Assembly (NCBI GenBank): GCA_039621445.1
Contig: CP154954.1
Span: 9,364,634-9,428,633, forward strand
Reading direction: 5' to 3'
Length of the DNA stretch: 64,000 bases
Source: Euglena gracilis
Taxonomy: Eukaryota; Euglenida; Euglenophyceae; Euglenales
Shown: piece by piece, positions 44,555 through 62,219 of the stretch
Layout of the letters: the number at the start of each line of letters is the position of its first letter
Position numbering within the stretch: the first letter of the stretch is position 1
Translations under genes and position numbers: made by a program
Notes under the pieces: generated by a model
The model's database searches: none
What the model was told of the DNA's origin: nothing
What the model saw: the letters and a program-made list of their open reading frames with translations, nothing else

Positions 44555-45410
44555 GCCCAATCACGCCCAACCACACCCAGTCACGCCTTGTCACGCCAAA
44601 TCCCAGTCATCCGAACTTTAAGCGATGGGCTCTTTGCCACGTTTGCCACTTCTGGCTGCCAGTGGCTGCTGTTGGCCACTTTTGGCTGTTTTTGGTAGCT
44701 TTTTGGTCGCTTTTGGTTTCTTTTGGGCCACTTGTGGCCAATTTTGGCCTTCTTTGCCCACTGATGGCTGCTTCTGCTGCTCTATGCCCACTTTGAGGCC
44801 ACTTTTGGCCATCTTGGCCGCCAATTGACCCCCCCTTTTTTGTGTTCACTTTGACCCACAATTTGCCAATTTGCCTACTTTTTGGCCACCTTTTCCACTT
44901 TTTTGCTGCTTTCAGTTGCTTTGACCACTATTTTTTTTGCTTTTCACTGCTTTTGGCATCTTTTCCGGTGCTTTCAACTGCTTTTGGCCAGTTTTTGCCG
45001 CTTTCGATTTCAAAGATAAGAAGATAGGTGGTCAAAAACTGGCCAAAAATGGTCCAAAGATGGCCAATCGTTGCGAAAAAGAAAATTGTTGAAAGTGGCA
45101 AAAGTAGATTAATAAAAATGATAAAAATGACCAAAAGCAATCTAAAGCAGCAAAAAAGCGTCCAAAAACGGCCTGAAAGTGAACCGTGGGCAAAATGGGC
45201 AAAAATAGTCAGGAGTTGGCAAAAGCAGCCAAAAGTGGCCCAAAATAACTAAAAGGGGCCAAAGGGGGCCAAAAGGGCAAAAATGGCGAAAAGTGGCGAA
45301 AAAATAGCCAGTCACGCCCAGTCACACCCAGTCACGGAACCCCACCTATGGGGGTCCCCAAAGCCAGTCACGCCCAGCCATGTCCAGTCACGCCCAGTCA
45401 TTTCATAGGT
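44555..45410. repeat. GGCCAAAA palindromic array flanked by CAGTCACGCC repeats
   Basis: About 44620-45005 is built of CCACTTTTGGC-type units, 45030-45300 of GCCAAAAAGTGG-type units, so the halves are inverted. Both flanks carry direct repeats of CAGTCACGCC (about 44560-44610 and 45305-45405). It lies between the two VASt loci. No exon was seen inside. Confidence 0.6.
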
Positions 45411-45732
45411 GCTTGGGGGAAGGAGAAAGGGTCGGTACCTGCCTGGTCGCGGGCCAAAAAAAAAGTGCCCAAAATGGTCTCCTGGCTTCCGGCACCGGAA
45501 GTGCCTTGGCCGAGTGCCCAAGCGCTGTTGACCATGTGCCTGACCCCCCCCCCCAGGGGCCGGCTCTGGGCCGACACCATCTTGAATTTCCTGCCCAGGC
45601 AGGCAAAACGCCCCCTGTGTGCACTGTGGGCTGTTTGTTTGGTCCCTTTTCTCCCCTCTTCTGGCCTGGCACCGTGTTTTAGTCTCTGCCCGTTTTGACT
45701 GTCTGTGTGGAGGCGACCGGAGCCTGGCGGGA

Positions 45733-52058
<6,326 letters not shown>

Positions 52059-52839
52059 CAGGCTGCTTTTGACCGGGGGGGGGGGGGTACGCGTAACGTG
52101 GATCCTCGAAAAACGCGATACAAAAACTCACAAAAAAACACCCAAATTATTGCCAAAATTAAAAAAAAATTGTTCCTCCCACCCTCCTCCAGCCAGACCT
52201 TTGCGAACACCCTCTCTCTGCCCAACGACTCATCATCTCTGTCCTCCCACCGGGGCGGTTGTCGTTGGACAAAGGATATTTCGGTCAAAAAAGGTCCACG
52301 GACGTGGATTAAGAAAAATGTCAAACTTTTCTTTTGGGGTCTGCGAAAGTTTTTTGCATTTGTGGCAAGTAATTTGTCCAAAAAAGTGTCCCAAATGGCA
52401 TTTTTTTGGCTTATTTTGGGTGGTAAAAAATTCATCCACAACGAAAATCAGGCAAAATCTCCGAAAAGGTGTCCTCCAACCAGGGGGGTTGCTACACATT
52501 GGGGAAGAACCTGGGGGTCCATTGAGTGGGATCTCCATCAGTTGGGGAAAAAAAGCTACCAGCTGAACCCGGGGGGGGGGGGGGGGCGACTTGAAAAAAA
52601 AGACTGTCCCTTTGGACTTTGTGCCAATTTGCGGAAAATGATTCCAGCGTGGTTTTGGGCAAATTTTTGTTCAGAAGAAATTCCAAAAAAAAACAAAAAT
52701 CGGTGTTTGGGCAGGTTTGGAGGTTAAAAGAAATTTCTGGCGGTTCGCATCAGTAACCAACAAAAAAATTGCACTAGCCGGGGGCTTGCACCCCCACCAG
52801 GCTGTTTTTTACCAACCCCGGGGGGGGGGGAGGGGGGGG

Positions 52840-53095
52840 TCCGGAGTGCCTGTGAGTGCCTGCCCAGGCAGGCACTACCCCCCCCCCGGGGGGGGTCGGA
52901 TTTCGGCCTGTGCCCGGGCACATTCCTTTGAAAATAGGCCATTTTTGGCTCGCCGGCGCCTTCGGCGCCGGGGTTGTGCTAGGGCACTTTTGGTCGTGTG
53001 CCCCCCCCCCCAGGGGGGGGGTCGGCTTGGGAGTGCCTTGGGGTGCCTGCCCAGGCAGGCACCCCCCCCCCGGGGTGGGGTCGGCACCCGACTAA
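52840..53095. repeat. Dispersed element with GGCGCC hairpin and CAGGCAGGCAC ends
   Basis: Contains GTGCCTGCCCAGGCAGGCAC at both ends (about 52857-52876 and 53043-53062) and GGCGCCTTCGGCGCC in the middle. A related element at 61370-61550 has GGCGCCGAAGGCGCC and CCTGCTATGGCAGGCACC. It is non-coding and intronic. Confidence 0.55.
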
Positions 53096-53104
53096 AATAC
53101 AGCC

Positions 53105-53312
53105 TGACCCCCACCTCGGGAGGTCCACCAGAAATTGGACCGGAAGCAGAAGCTTGCTTCCAGCGTGGGCTCGGCAGTGAAAAAAAAAGGAAAAATTAAT
53201 ACAACAGCCTGAACCCGAACCTCCTTTACAGAGGAGCGGTGACCCACAAGGCGTTGAGCTTGACTCACCGCCTCCAGCAGCACATCGTTAGTGGTTAGAA
53301 ACTTGGTCACAG
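53105..53312 (-). CDS. Candidate GRAM-like exon(s) upstream of the proximal VASt domain
   Basis: One minus-strand frame spans two coding-like stretches. The first (53312 to about 53215) reads LRSVTKFLTTNDVLLEA and may stop at a GTGAGT donor. The second (about 53180 to 53110) reads EPTLEASFCFRSNFWWTSR. The FxCFRSNxW pattern resembles the core of GRAM domains, which precede VASt in Lam/Aster/VAD1 proteins, and its position and strand fit. The exact splice between the two parts was not resolved, and the link to the exon at 52058 is inferred. Confidence 0.5.
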
Positions 53313-53329
53313 ACCGCAGCCTGCTGTGT

Positions 53330-54681
53330 GCGTTTGTGTGTGTGTGTGTGGGTGGGTGGGTGTGGGGTGTGTGTGTGTAATGTGTGTGTGTGTGTGGGTG
53401 TGTGTGTGTGTGTGTGTGGTGTGTGTGGTGTGTGCGTGTGTGTGCGTGCGGTTGTGTTTGTGTGCTGTGGGTGGGTAGGTGGGTGTGTGCTGGGTGGTGT
53501 GTGTGTGTGTGGGTGTGTGTGGGTGTTAGTGTGTGTGTTGTGTGTGTGTGAGTGTGTGTGAGTGTGTGTGAGTGTGTGTGTGGGTGGGTAGGTGTGTGTG
53601 TGGTTGTGGGTGGGTGTGTGTGTGTGTGTGTGTGTGTGGGTGTGGGTGGGGGGGTGGGTGGGTGGTGTGGGTGGGGGTGGGTGGGTGTGGGGGGGTGGGT
53701 GGGTGTTGGTGGGTGGGTGGGTGGGTGGGTGTGGGTGGGTGGGTGGGTGGGTGGGTGGGTGGGTGGTGGGGGTGGGTGGGTGGGTGGGTGGGTGGGTGGT
53801 GGGTGGGTGGGTGGGTGGGTGGGTGGGGTGGGTGGGAGGGAGGGAGGGTGGATGGGTGGGTGGGTGCGTGGGTGGGTGTGTGGGGTGGAGGGGTGGGTGG
53901 GGTGGGTGGGTGGGTGTGTGAGTAGGTGAGTGGGTGGGTGGGTGGGTGGGGTGGGTGGCTGGGTGGGTGGTTGGGTGGGGGGCGGGGTGGCGTGGGGGGT
54001 GGGTGGGTGGGTGGGTGTGTGGGTGGGTGGGTGGGGGTGGATGGGTGGGTGGGTGGGTGGGTGGTGGGTGGGTGGGTGGGTGGGTGGGTGGGTGGGTGGG
54101 GGGGGTGGGTGGGTGGGTGGGTGGGGTGTGGTGTGGGTGGGTGGGGGGGGGTGGGTGTTGGGGTGGGGGGTGGGTGGGTGGGGGGTGGGGGGGGGGGGTG
54201 GGTGGGGTGGGTGGGTGTGTGGGTGGGGGGGGTGGGTGGGTGTGTGTGGGTGGGTGGGGTGGGGGGTGTGGGTGGGTGGGTGGGTGGGTGGGTGGGTGGG
54301 TGGGTGGGTGGGTGGGGTGGGTGGGTGGGTGGGGTGGGTGGGTGGGTGGGTGGGTGGGTGGGTGGGTGGGTGGGTGGGTGGTGGGTGGGTGGGTGGGTGG
54401 GTGGGTGGGTGGGTGGTGGGGGTGGGTGGGTGGGTGGGTGGGTGGGTGGTGGGGTGGGTGGGTGGGGGTGGGTGGGTGGGTGGGTGGGTGGGTGGTGGGT
54501 GGGTGGGTGGGTGGGTGGGTGGGTGTGTGTGTGTGTGTGTGTGTGAGTGGGTGGGTGGGTGGGTGGGTGGGTGGTTTGTGTGTGTGTGGGTGTGGGTGGG
54601 TGGGTGGGTGGGTGGGGGGGTGGGGGTGGGTGGGTGGGTGGGTGGGTGGGTGTGTGGGTGTGTGTGTGTGTGTGTGTGTGT

Positions 54682-54741
<60 letters not shown>

Positions 54742-54771
54742 TGTGTGTGTGTGTGGGGTGTGTGTGTGATG

Positions 54772-54802
<31 letters not shown>

Positions 54803-54864
54803 TGTGATGTGTGTGTGTGATGTGTGATGTGTGTGTGTGTGTGTGTGTGTGGTGTGGGTGTGTG

Positions 54865-54895
<31 letters not shown>

Positions 54896-55175
54896 TGTGT
54901 GTGGGTGTGTGTGTGTGTGTGTGTGTGGGTGTGCGGGTGTGTGGGGTGTGTGGGTGGGTGGGTGGTGGGTGGGTGGGTGGGTGGGTGGGTGGGTGGGGTG
55001 GGTGGGTGGGTGGGTGGGTGGGTGGGTGGGTGGGTGGGGTGGGGTGGGTGGGTGTGGGTGGGTGGGTGGGTGGGTGGGTTGTGGTTGGGTGGTTGTGTGG
55101 TGGGTGGGTGGTGGGTGGGTAGGTGGGTGGGTGGGTGGGTGTGGGTCTTGGTGTGTGCACGCATGTGTGTTTCTC

Positions 55176-55261
<86 letters not shown>

Positions 55262-55400
55262 CGTGTGTGCGTGTGTGCGTGCGTGTGGGTGGGTAGGTGG
55301 GTGGGTGGCTGGCTGGGTGGGTGGGTGGTGGGTGGGTGGGTGTGATTGGATGTGGGTGGGTGTGGTTTGGTGGTGTGGTGGGTGGGTGGGTGGGTGGGGA
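53330..55400. repeat. Two-kilobase (GT)n/(GGGT)n microsatellite
   Basis: Almost pure G and T on the plus strand for about 2.07 kb: GT-rich ends, GGGT core at about 53650-54660, GT at 54650-54950, GGGT again to 55140, then (CT)n at 55171-55210 and GT/GTGC to 55280. It lies between the candidate exons at 55408-55505 and 53312 on the minus strand. The 858- and 652-codon minus-strand frames through it are His/Thr/Pro repeats and not genes. Confidence 0.97.
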
Positions 55401-55407
55401 TGGGTCG

Positions 55408-55505
55408 GGCTTCGGGCAGGGTTGAGGCCTGGCCGGGGATGAAGGTGTGGCTGGCAGTGCTCTCAGAGACGTCCTCCCCATCAACTACAGGGGCACTTTG
55501 GAGAC
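55408..55505 (-). CDS. Candidate minus-strand exon, acidic/Ser-rich
   Basis: Reads LQSAPVVDGEDVSESTASHT followed by FIPGQASTLPEARP with C- or G-ending codons. It directly abuts the giant microsatellite. No family was recognised; position and strand suit the N-terminal part of the GRAM-VASt gene. A plus-strand frame also covers it but has weaker codon bias. Confidence 0.42.
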
Positions 55506-56244
55506 CAAGCGTGAGCAAGCTTTGACCTTGCGACGCAAACAACCGTTGAAAAAAATGTGGAAATGCTGCAATGCTAAATTGGAAAATGGTATGTTTCCAC
55601 CTTCGGGTGAACAGCAAGCCTCGTCCGATACAGAATCCCTCCCTGGACATTTTCACTGGACTTGCCAACTAATGAATGCCAAATGACAACTTCCCAGGGT
55701 TGAAAATGACCAATTTCGGCTCCAAAAACCTTTGGCCAAACTTTCCAGCAGGACAAAAAAGAACAGCGCCCGGCGACCGGTGACATTTTGTCAAAATCGC
55801 GAAACCAACAATTAAATTTGTGAAGAAAAAAAATGCCAAAAAATGACACACACAGAGCTGACACAAGTGACACTTCCCACTCGCCACCGCGCCAACCTTG
55901 AGGGGCCAAGCTCCCATGGTAAGAAGTTCGGCGGACCATAAAAGGAGGCGCCAAGACCGCAAGTCAAGTCCCAGTTTAGATGCAAGGAGGGGGGGGGCGC
56001 TTTGAGGGCAGGGCGTTGCTTCAGAAAGTTTGACCAGCCAGCCAGCAGCCGTTTTCCAGACCCAGCCCCCCCTCCCCCCCCCATCAACGAGATTTTTCAT
56101 TTCCAGCCGCCATTTGGGCGCTGGACGGTAACAGTTTTCGCTTTTGAGGGCACAAAAAAAATGCCAAAAATGGCCAAAAATGGTCAAAATGGGCCAAAAA
56201 AGGTCAAAAATGGGCCAAAAAAATGGGCGAAAATGAGCCCCAGG

Positions 56245-56395
56245 GGGGAGGCATGGCAGTCGCGCGGTGGGGCGATGACGCGGCCCGCTATCGAGGGGCC
56301 CTGCCCTTCCGGGGGGTCCTCCTCCTCCACGTCGTCCTTGCTCAGCTCCGAGGCGCACTCCTGAAGGCCCTCAAACGACATGGCCATGGCGGGCC
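56245..56395 (-). CDS. Candidate minus-strand exon, acidic
   Basis: Reads AMSFEGLQECASELSKDDVE then EEDPPEGQGPSIAGRVIAPP and RDCHA. Strongly acidic middle, GC-ending codons. It is perhaps another N-terminal exon of the GRAM-VASt gene. MAMSF could be a start, but no AG acceptor with a pyrimidine tract is obvious before it. Confidence 0.42.
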
Positions 56396-57589
56396 GCGCA
56401 CATATGGGGGGAGGAAGCGCCCCGCAGAACGGCCCTGGGGGGCGGGGCCGCCGGATTTCGGGATTTCGGACTTCAGGATTTCGGATTTCGGGATTTCGGC
56501 TTTCGGGATTTCGATTTTTCATAATTCCGTATTTTTTTGGCAAATTTGGAGCCACTTTGGCATGTTTTTGGGCAAATTGTGCATTTATATGATTTTGGCG
56601 CTGTTTCTCTCGGATTTTGAACACCTTTGCGCATTTTTTTTCTGCGAAACCCTGACCTTTCGACCGGGACGAGTTTCGGGCCGGGCTGCCCTAAACCAAC
56701 CCCGGGAGGTGCCTTTGTGGGATATCTGTGGGATGCCGGCCCATGCCCTGGGGGGGGGGGTTGGTTCTGGATCCCTGCCTCATCCCCAGTCAAATATCCT
56801 TTGAAAATATCGCCTTTTCGGGCCCCCGGCCAAAGCGTTGTTTAACGACCGCCCCAGGACCACCTCACCTCAAGAGGCGGGAAACACCTCTTACCTCTTA
56901 GGCTGGTTGGAAAAAGCTTTGCTGGCTGACCCCCCCCCCAGCAGGTCCCGGACTGGGGCTGGGCCCGAACCAGGGTTGAACCGGGAACCAAAAAAAACAA
57001 CCAAAACTGCAAAAATTCCGGGAAAAACTGCCACTCAGACTCAAATCAAGGGGAAAAAAAACTGCGAAATTGATTAAATTTAACCGAGGTTTGCTCTTCC
57101 AGCCCTTTCCGACCCACTTTATCCATTTTTGGCTCATTTTTGCACAAGAAAAAAAATCCATAAATAAACCCCCAGAAATAACACCGCCCCCCCTTTCCAG
57201 CAAAGGACCCAAAAATAAGACCCGGGCCTGATTTCTTGGGAGGGTTGCATATCTCAAAACCCAACCCCCCTCCTAGGGGTCGAAAGCAATCGTTTTCAGG
57301 TTTCATGCAAACCAATCAAGCAATTCTTAATTTGAAAAAACGGAGGTGTTCGCCACCCTGGGCAGCTCTGTGTCAAAGGAGTTCTTCTCCGATCCAATAC
57401 CAAGCCAAAAAGACTTTATGAGGGACTTTTTCCGTGGAAAAAAAAATCTGGCAATTTGGAATTTTTTTCTCTTCACTTGCTATTCGATTTTGTTTGGGAA
57501 AAAATCGACCCTTATCCCGCTGGTTTGTATGTTTGTCTTCTTTTTCTGCAATAATTAGCTTTGCCCAATTACAGAATCACACCAAACAG

Positions 57590-57990
57590 ACTAACCCCCC
57601 CCCTAATAAGTGCGCAGTGCCCTAATTGTGCGCAGTGCCCTAATAAGTGCGCACCCCCCAGGGGTCCGAAACTACCTCCCTAAAAAGTGCGCACCCCCCC
57701 AAAGGAGAAATTACTGTTACATCTCAGGTCGGAACGCACACACAATTCTCAGAATTGTCCTTCTCAGACCAACTATTTCTATCCCCCAAGCCCAAATCTG
57801 ACACATAATCACTGGACTCATTGCTTGAAATCAAAATAGGGGGAAAATTGAAAAAGAGTGGGGGAAACATGAGTATTTTCGGCTTTGTCCTAAAAAGTGG
57901 CCCTGCCCTAATAAGTGCACACCCCTTGGGGTCCGAAACTACGTCTTTAAAATGCGCGCATCCGTGCACTTATTAGGGGGGGGGGGGTTT
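57590..57990. mobile_element. MITE-like element with CCTAATAAGTGCGCA repeats
   Basis: Left end AACCCCCCCCCTAATAAGTG, right end CACTTATTAGGGGGGG, complementary over about 16 bp. CCCTAATAAGTGC recurs at least three times inside, and GGGGTCCGAAACTAC twice. The element is about 400 bp and non-coding. Confidence 0.65.
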
Positions 57991-58684
57991 ACATCGGGGG
58001 GGGGGACGCCTTTTCGATTCTGCGGTTCTCAATTTCGGCAAAATTTGTGGTTTCTTGTGGCTTGACCCAGTTCATTGTGGTGGGTTGAATCTTGAATATA
58101 TGCTTGTGCAACCTTGTGGAAGTGAATACTTGAGTATGTTGTGTGTGCGCGCGTGTGCGTGTGCCAACCTGTTGGGTATGCTTCAGCTGCATGATACTTC
58201 ACAGGACAGAATCTTGTAAAAATAAAGAAACCAAGGTAGCCAAGGCGCATACTGATACAGCAGGAGGATACCATAATACCATACCATGAAGATAGCAAAG
58301 ATGGGAGGTGGCACCACGACTGGCCGCGGCCGACTGTGGAGCCACGAAAATCGGCCCGTGATGGCGGCCGACCTCCCATGATTCCACCTTTCACGGCAAC
58401 AAAGCCGCAGCTTTTTTTTGGCCCCATTCGAGCCCCGAACAAGCCATTGGCCAGGCAGTTCTGACCCACCTTTTCCGGTGGGAGTGCTTACTCTGCCAAA
58501 ATATGGATATAAACCAGGAGGACAGACAAAAAAAGAAATGTGCTTCATTTTTGGGGTTCATTGTTCAACTTGAAAGCATTAGGATACAGCAATCAACAGT
58601 ACCTCACCAAATCAGGCCACGCACATTTCTCTGATGTCATAAATTTACCTGCTTTCCTGATAGAAATGTACTAAAAAAGCGCTT

Positions 58685-59165
58685 ACCCGCCCCCCCCCCC
58701 TGGGCATTTGTCGCGTGACAAATTGGGCAGCACGGAGGGGGGGTGACAATTTCCCGGGGTGACAATTTGGCCAGCACAGAGGGGGGGTGACAATTGCTTG
58801 GGGGCGTCAATTGCCCGGGGGCGTCAATTGCCCACCCATGTAAATCACATTTAATCCAAATGACCAAGAACACCATCGGAAACACAAATGAACACAGGAA
58901 AAATGCAGCTATGGTCGTGATATTGTACAGAGCGTTTGGTGTGCGAAAATTCTCAGCACGTTGTAGCGAAATAGAAGATCAATCGAGTTGTCGGCGAAAA
59001 GAAAGTTCACAATGCAATACTGCAAATGCGGGGGTGACAAATTGGGCAGCACGGAAGGGGGTGACAATTTCCCGGGGTGACAAATTGGCCGGCACAGCCA
59101 GGGGTGACAATTGCCCGGGGGCGTCAATTGCCCGGGGGCGTCAATTGCCCGGGCCTCACAGAGCG
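58685..59165. repeat. Two clusters of GGTGACAATT / GGCGTCAATTGCCC units
   Basis: The clusters at about 58705-58835 and 59030-59155 share the order GACAAATTGGGCAGCACGGA, GGTGACAATTTCCCGGGG, GGGGTGACAATTGC, GGGGCGTCAATTGCCC (twice). They are direct repeats about 320 bp apart, perhaps the two ends of one element. The sequence between has no clear gene. Confidence 0.6.
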
Positions 59166-59299
59166 GACGCAGCGGGCCCCCCCGACCCCCCCCCCCCCCC
59201 CCCCCCCGGGGGGGCGCGGGTGGGGGTTAGGGGGGGTTACTAGGAAAATAACTTTTAAAAGATGGTTAAGGACCAGGGGGGTGGTGCTCAGACAAGACC

Positions 59300-59490
59300 A
59301 GTGTTAAGCAAGGGGGAGGGAAGGAGCGGTCCTTGATGGGGAAGCACAACCGTCCCACGTGATACCTGCAACCGGGTCCGGATTGCAGCATCCGGAACTG
59401 ACCGGGAATGGAATGGGGTTGGGGCAGCCGGCTGTGGGTGATGTCCCCACCGTGCTCTGCCTGCAGGGCACCCCAAAGGAGGCCATCGTT
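59300..59490 (-). CDS. Candidate minus-strand exon, unrecognised
   Basis: Reads DGLLWGALQAEHGGDITHSR, LPQPHSIPGQFRMLQSGPGC and RYHVGRLCFPIKDRS. The residue mix is protein-like, but the opposite strand is also open over part of it. It may belong to the same gene as 60030-60220 or to the N-terminal part of the GRAM-VASt gene. Confidence 0.38.
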
Positions 59491-60029
59491 CAAACCGGAG
59501 AGAGAATGGTTGCAAGACGAGAGGGAGGCTGGGGGGACTGGCCCTCAAGTTCCAGCACAGGCGGAGTCTACAAAAGCAATTTTTAGAACTGAACCCCCCA
59601 ACCAGAACCCATCCACCCTCATCAAAGCTGAAAAAAATATCTACGCCCAACACAACAACAACAACCTGAGCAGAAAACAGAGGTGCATGGCAGCTGCCAT
59701 TAACCAAACTGTCATTTGGTGAGGGGGACCACCCCCCCATCAGTGACATGCCCGACCAGGGGGTGCAGTTGATTTTATGGATCACAAGAGGTATCCGACG
59801 CATCAAATAAATGAAGGTAAAGAAAAGAAAGAACAGAAGGAAGTGGATATCCACCCCTTTCACAGAATGATAAACACTGAGGCAGAACTATATGAAAGAA
59901 GCAGCGTCTGACATTGCAATGGGGTTGGCGGTTTGTGGTCATGAACTCTCTGAGTGCCAACTATGTTGACAGTTGCTATGTTTATCATCATTGCAAAGAT
60001 TCTGTACTTTTTGTTTCACTGATGAGGAA

Positions 60030-60220
60030 GCCCGGAAGCCATTCCAACTTGACCCGGGCGAACCGCTCCCCAAGGTGCAATTTCAGGAGGACGTCCCGGG
60101 TTGAGGTGGGAGTTGGTACCTCTCCTTCTCTGCCCTCCTTGGCGTGGAAGGTCCAGACCACCTGCATGTCAAGCAGATCCAACGGGCTCACTGGAGTCAT
60201 CCAAAACCGTCTATCCTTTC
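60030..60220 (-). CDS. Candidate minus-strand exon, unrecognised
   Basis: Reads FWMTPVSPLDLLDMQVVWTF, HAKEGREGEVPTPTSTRDVL and LKLHLGERFARVKLEWLPGF. Alternating hydrophobic and charged residues suggest a beta-rich domain, but no family was recognised. An AG-GT pair near the middle (before GTACCAACTC) could make this two exons. Confidence 0.42.
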
Positions 60221-61013
60221 CTCTTCTGAGTTTAAGTTTGGGATTTTTTGAGACATTCTTGCCGAAAAAACGCCCTGAAACACAAACTGTCAAAATGTCG
60301 TCTGTTCGTCCCAGCACTTTGCGTCAGAAAAAGAATACAAACATGACCCCCTCCCCTCTTGTTGGGCTGCGGGTGTCATAAAATATGCATGAAAGCGCTT
60401 GAAAATAAAAAGCTGCTTCATCCATCCGAGAGGAAACAAAGCATAACAAGAATCCCTCCTGTGCTGTTCAGATGGAACCACAGACAGAGTGCTGGGAGAA
60501 AAGTACTAAGCTTGAAGGGGGACATTGCACACAGCACACACACGAAACCCTGCAGTACTCGCAATCTTCCATGTGCCAGGCACCCCACTATGCGTGCCAA
60601 ATTGTAACTAAAAAATGAAATGAAGGGTGTGAAATGAAGAGTTATGTCCAAGTTCAGAAGATTCAGCACATGCACAAACCATTCAGACAGGAGAAAAACT
60701 TGTGGTTCAAAATGTGCACACCAATTAATCAGAAGGAAAAAAACAAAAAATTCAAAATGGTAATGAAGGTGCTTCACGGAAATGGATGCAGGAAGGATTG
60801 CCCCTTTTGGAAGAGAATTAAAAATTCAATCAGGAAATTTTCTTTAGGACAAGGGGGTTCCCAAGGGGACCCCCCCCCCTATCCCAATTGGGCTTCTTTT
60901 TTATGGAAGGTTGCACCCTCTGGGGGGGGGGGGGTGCTATGGGCAGGCAGGGGGATAGGCACTTTCAACTCCACGGGGGGTGGGGGATTTGGCTGGATAA
61001 AGCCCCCACTTTT

Positions 61014-61363
61014 AAACCCCCCACCACTTTTCAACCCCTCGGGCCGACCAACCAAACCTTGACTTATAAACCACCCCCTGGGGAAGAAGAATGAAAGTCG
61101 CCGGGGGACGATTTTTTCGCTGCAAACCACCCAAAAACTGATATTTGGCAATTTTTTGAGACCGACTATCATCAAAATTGCCACATTTGCAAAAAGCCAA
61201 TTTGCCAATTTGGGGGGTTTCGGGGTCATTTTGGGGGGGTCGGATTTTCACCAACAATTCCATGACCTATTACCCCCCCCCACTTATAAACCTCCCCCTG
61301 AAGCTGACCAACCAAACCAGATTCTATAAACCCAGGGGGCTTATAAATGGGGGGGGGGGTTAG
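61014..61363. mobile_element. MITE-like element, TTATAAG/C-run family, full copy
   Basis: Left end TTTTAAACCCCCCACCAC, right end GGCTTATAAATGGGGGGG and GGTTA. Inside are CGACCAACCAAAC twice, GACTTATAAACC, GGGGAAGAAGAA, GGGGGACGATTTTTTCG and TTTGGCAATTTTTTGAGACC. About 350 bp with no coding capacity. Confidence 0.7.
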
Positions 61364-61369
61364 TGCTAT

Positions 61370-61550
61370 AGCACGCCCCCCGGCGCCGAAGGCGCCGGGG
61401 GCCGAAAATGGCTAAAGGAAAATTGGCTAGGTGGGCAGGCAACAGGGTCCAAAACTGACCCCCCCCCCAGGGAGGGTGCCTGCTATGGCAGGCACCCCAT
61501 AGCACCAGGCACCCACTCCCCCCCGGGGTTGGTAAAGAAGGCCGTTCCAA
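61370..61550. repeat. Dispersed element with GGCGCC hairpin, second copy
   Basis: Relative of 52840-53095: GGCGCCGAAGGCGCC hairpin and GCCTGCTATGGCAGGCACC. It follows the MITE-like element directly. Confidence 0.5.
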
Positions 61551-62219
61551 TTTTGGGGGTCAATTTTGGTGTCAAATTTATGTGAAATTTTTCTGGGGGT
61601 TTCGGCCTGACCCCCCCCCCGAGGGTGTCTGGTGGACTGTGGGGTCCGATGACCCACCCCACTCACCCCTCTGGGTCCGACCTCTGAAAAAAAAAAACAC
61701 CTGCCTTCAATATACACAATGTTTACAAAAAAACAAGATGCATGAAGACGGTTTGCAGAAAAATGACGCGGGATGGGAATCCATTGCAACCACGGTTTGT
61801 GAGGCGCCAACCACTAAAACACATGAGGAATTTGTGCCATCTGCCTGCTGTGAGCAGGTAACAAAAGGTAAGGGGCAGGGCTCGCAGCCAGAATTTGAGA
61901 ACATGGACAAAGTACCTCCCCCCCCCCTTGTCCAATGACCGGCCTTGTCCAAAGACCACCCCCCCCCGGTCAGTAACGATCTTTTTCCAGGTGATCTTTA
62001 TTTTCCAGACGTTCGCGTTCTTACCTGCAGCCTGTTCTTACATCGTTCATGGCAGATTTTGTACGGAGTTAGCCAGCACATACGGGAACCTATGTTTCGT
62101 GCCTTGTTGATTGCCACACGTTTCTCCCTCTTTTCATCATGAGTCTGAGAGTTGTGGCCATGTCAGGCTAAGGAAACTTTTTTCTTCACTTTGGGGCGAA
62201 GCGGGAAAAAAAATTTTGA

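Noticed and set aside
53092-55668. Minus-strand open frames of 858 and 652 codons rich in His, Thr and Pro
   Set aside because: They are translations of the GT/GGGT microsatellite; only the short ends at 53105-53312 and 55408-55505 have protein-like composition.
57330-57440. Possible exon: plus reading FATLGSSVSKEFFSDPIP or minus reading GIGSEKNSFDTELPRV
   Set aside because: Equally plausible on both strands, no junction or family support; strand could not be decided.
58180-58470. Minus-strand frames around 58.2-58.5 kb
   Set aside because: Three overlapping frames are open with no clear codon preference, and the hydrophobic one looks like chance translation.
61735-61860. Possible exon with a GTAACA donor (plus) or a Cys/Ser-rich frame (minus)
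   Set aside because: Both strands are open and neither has clear codon bias or a recognisable family; kept out of the annotation.
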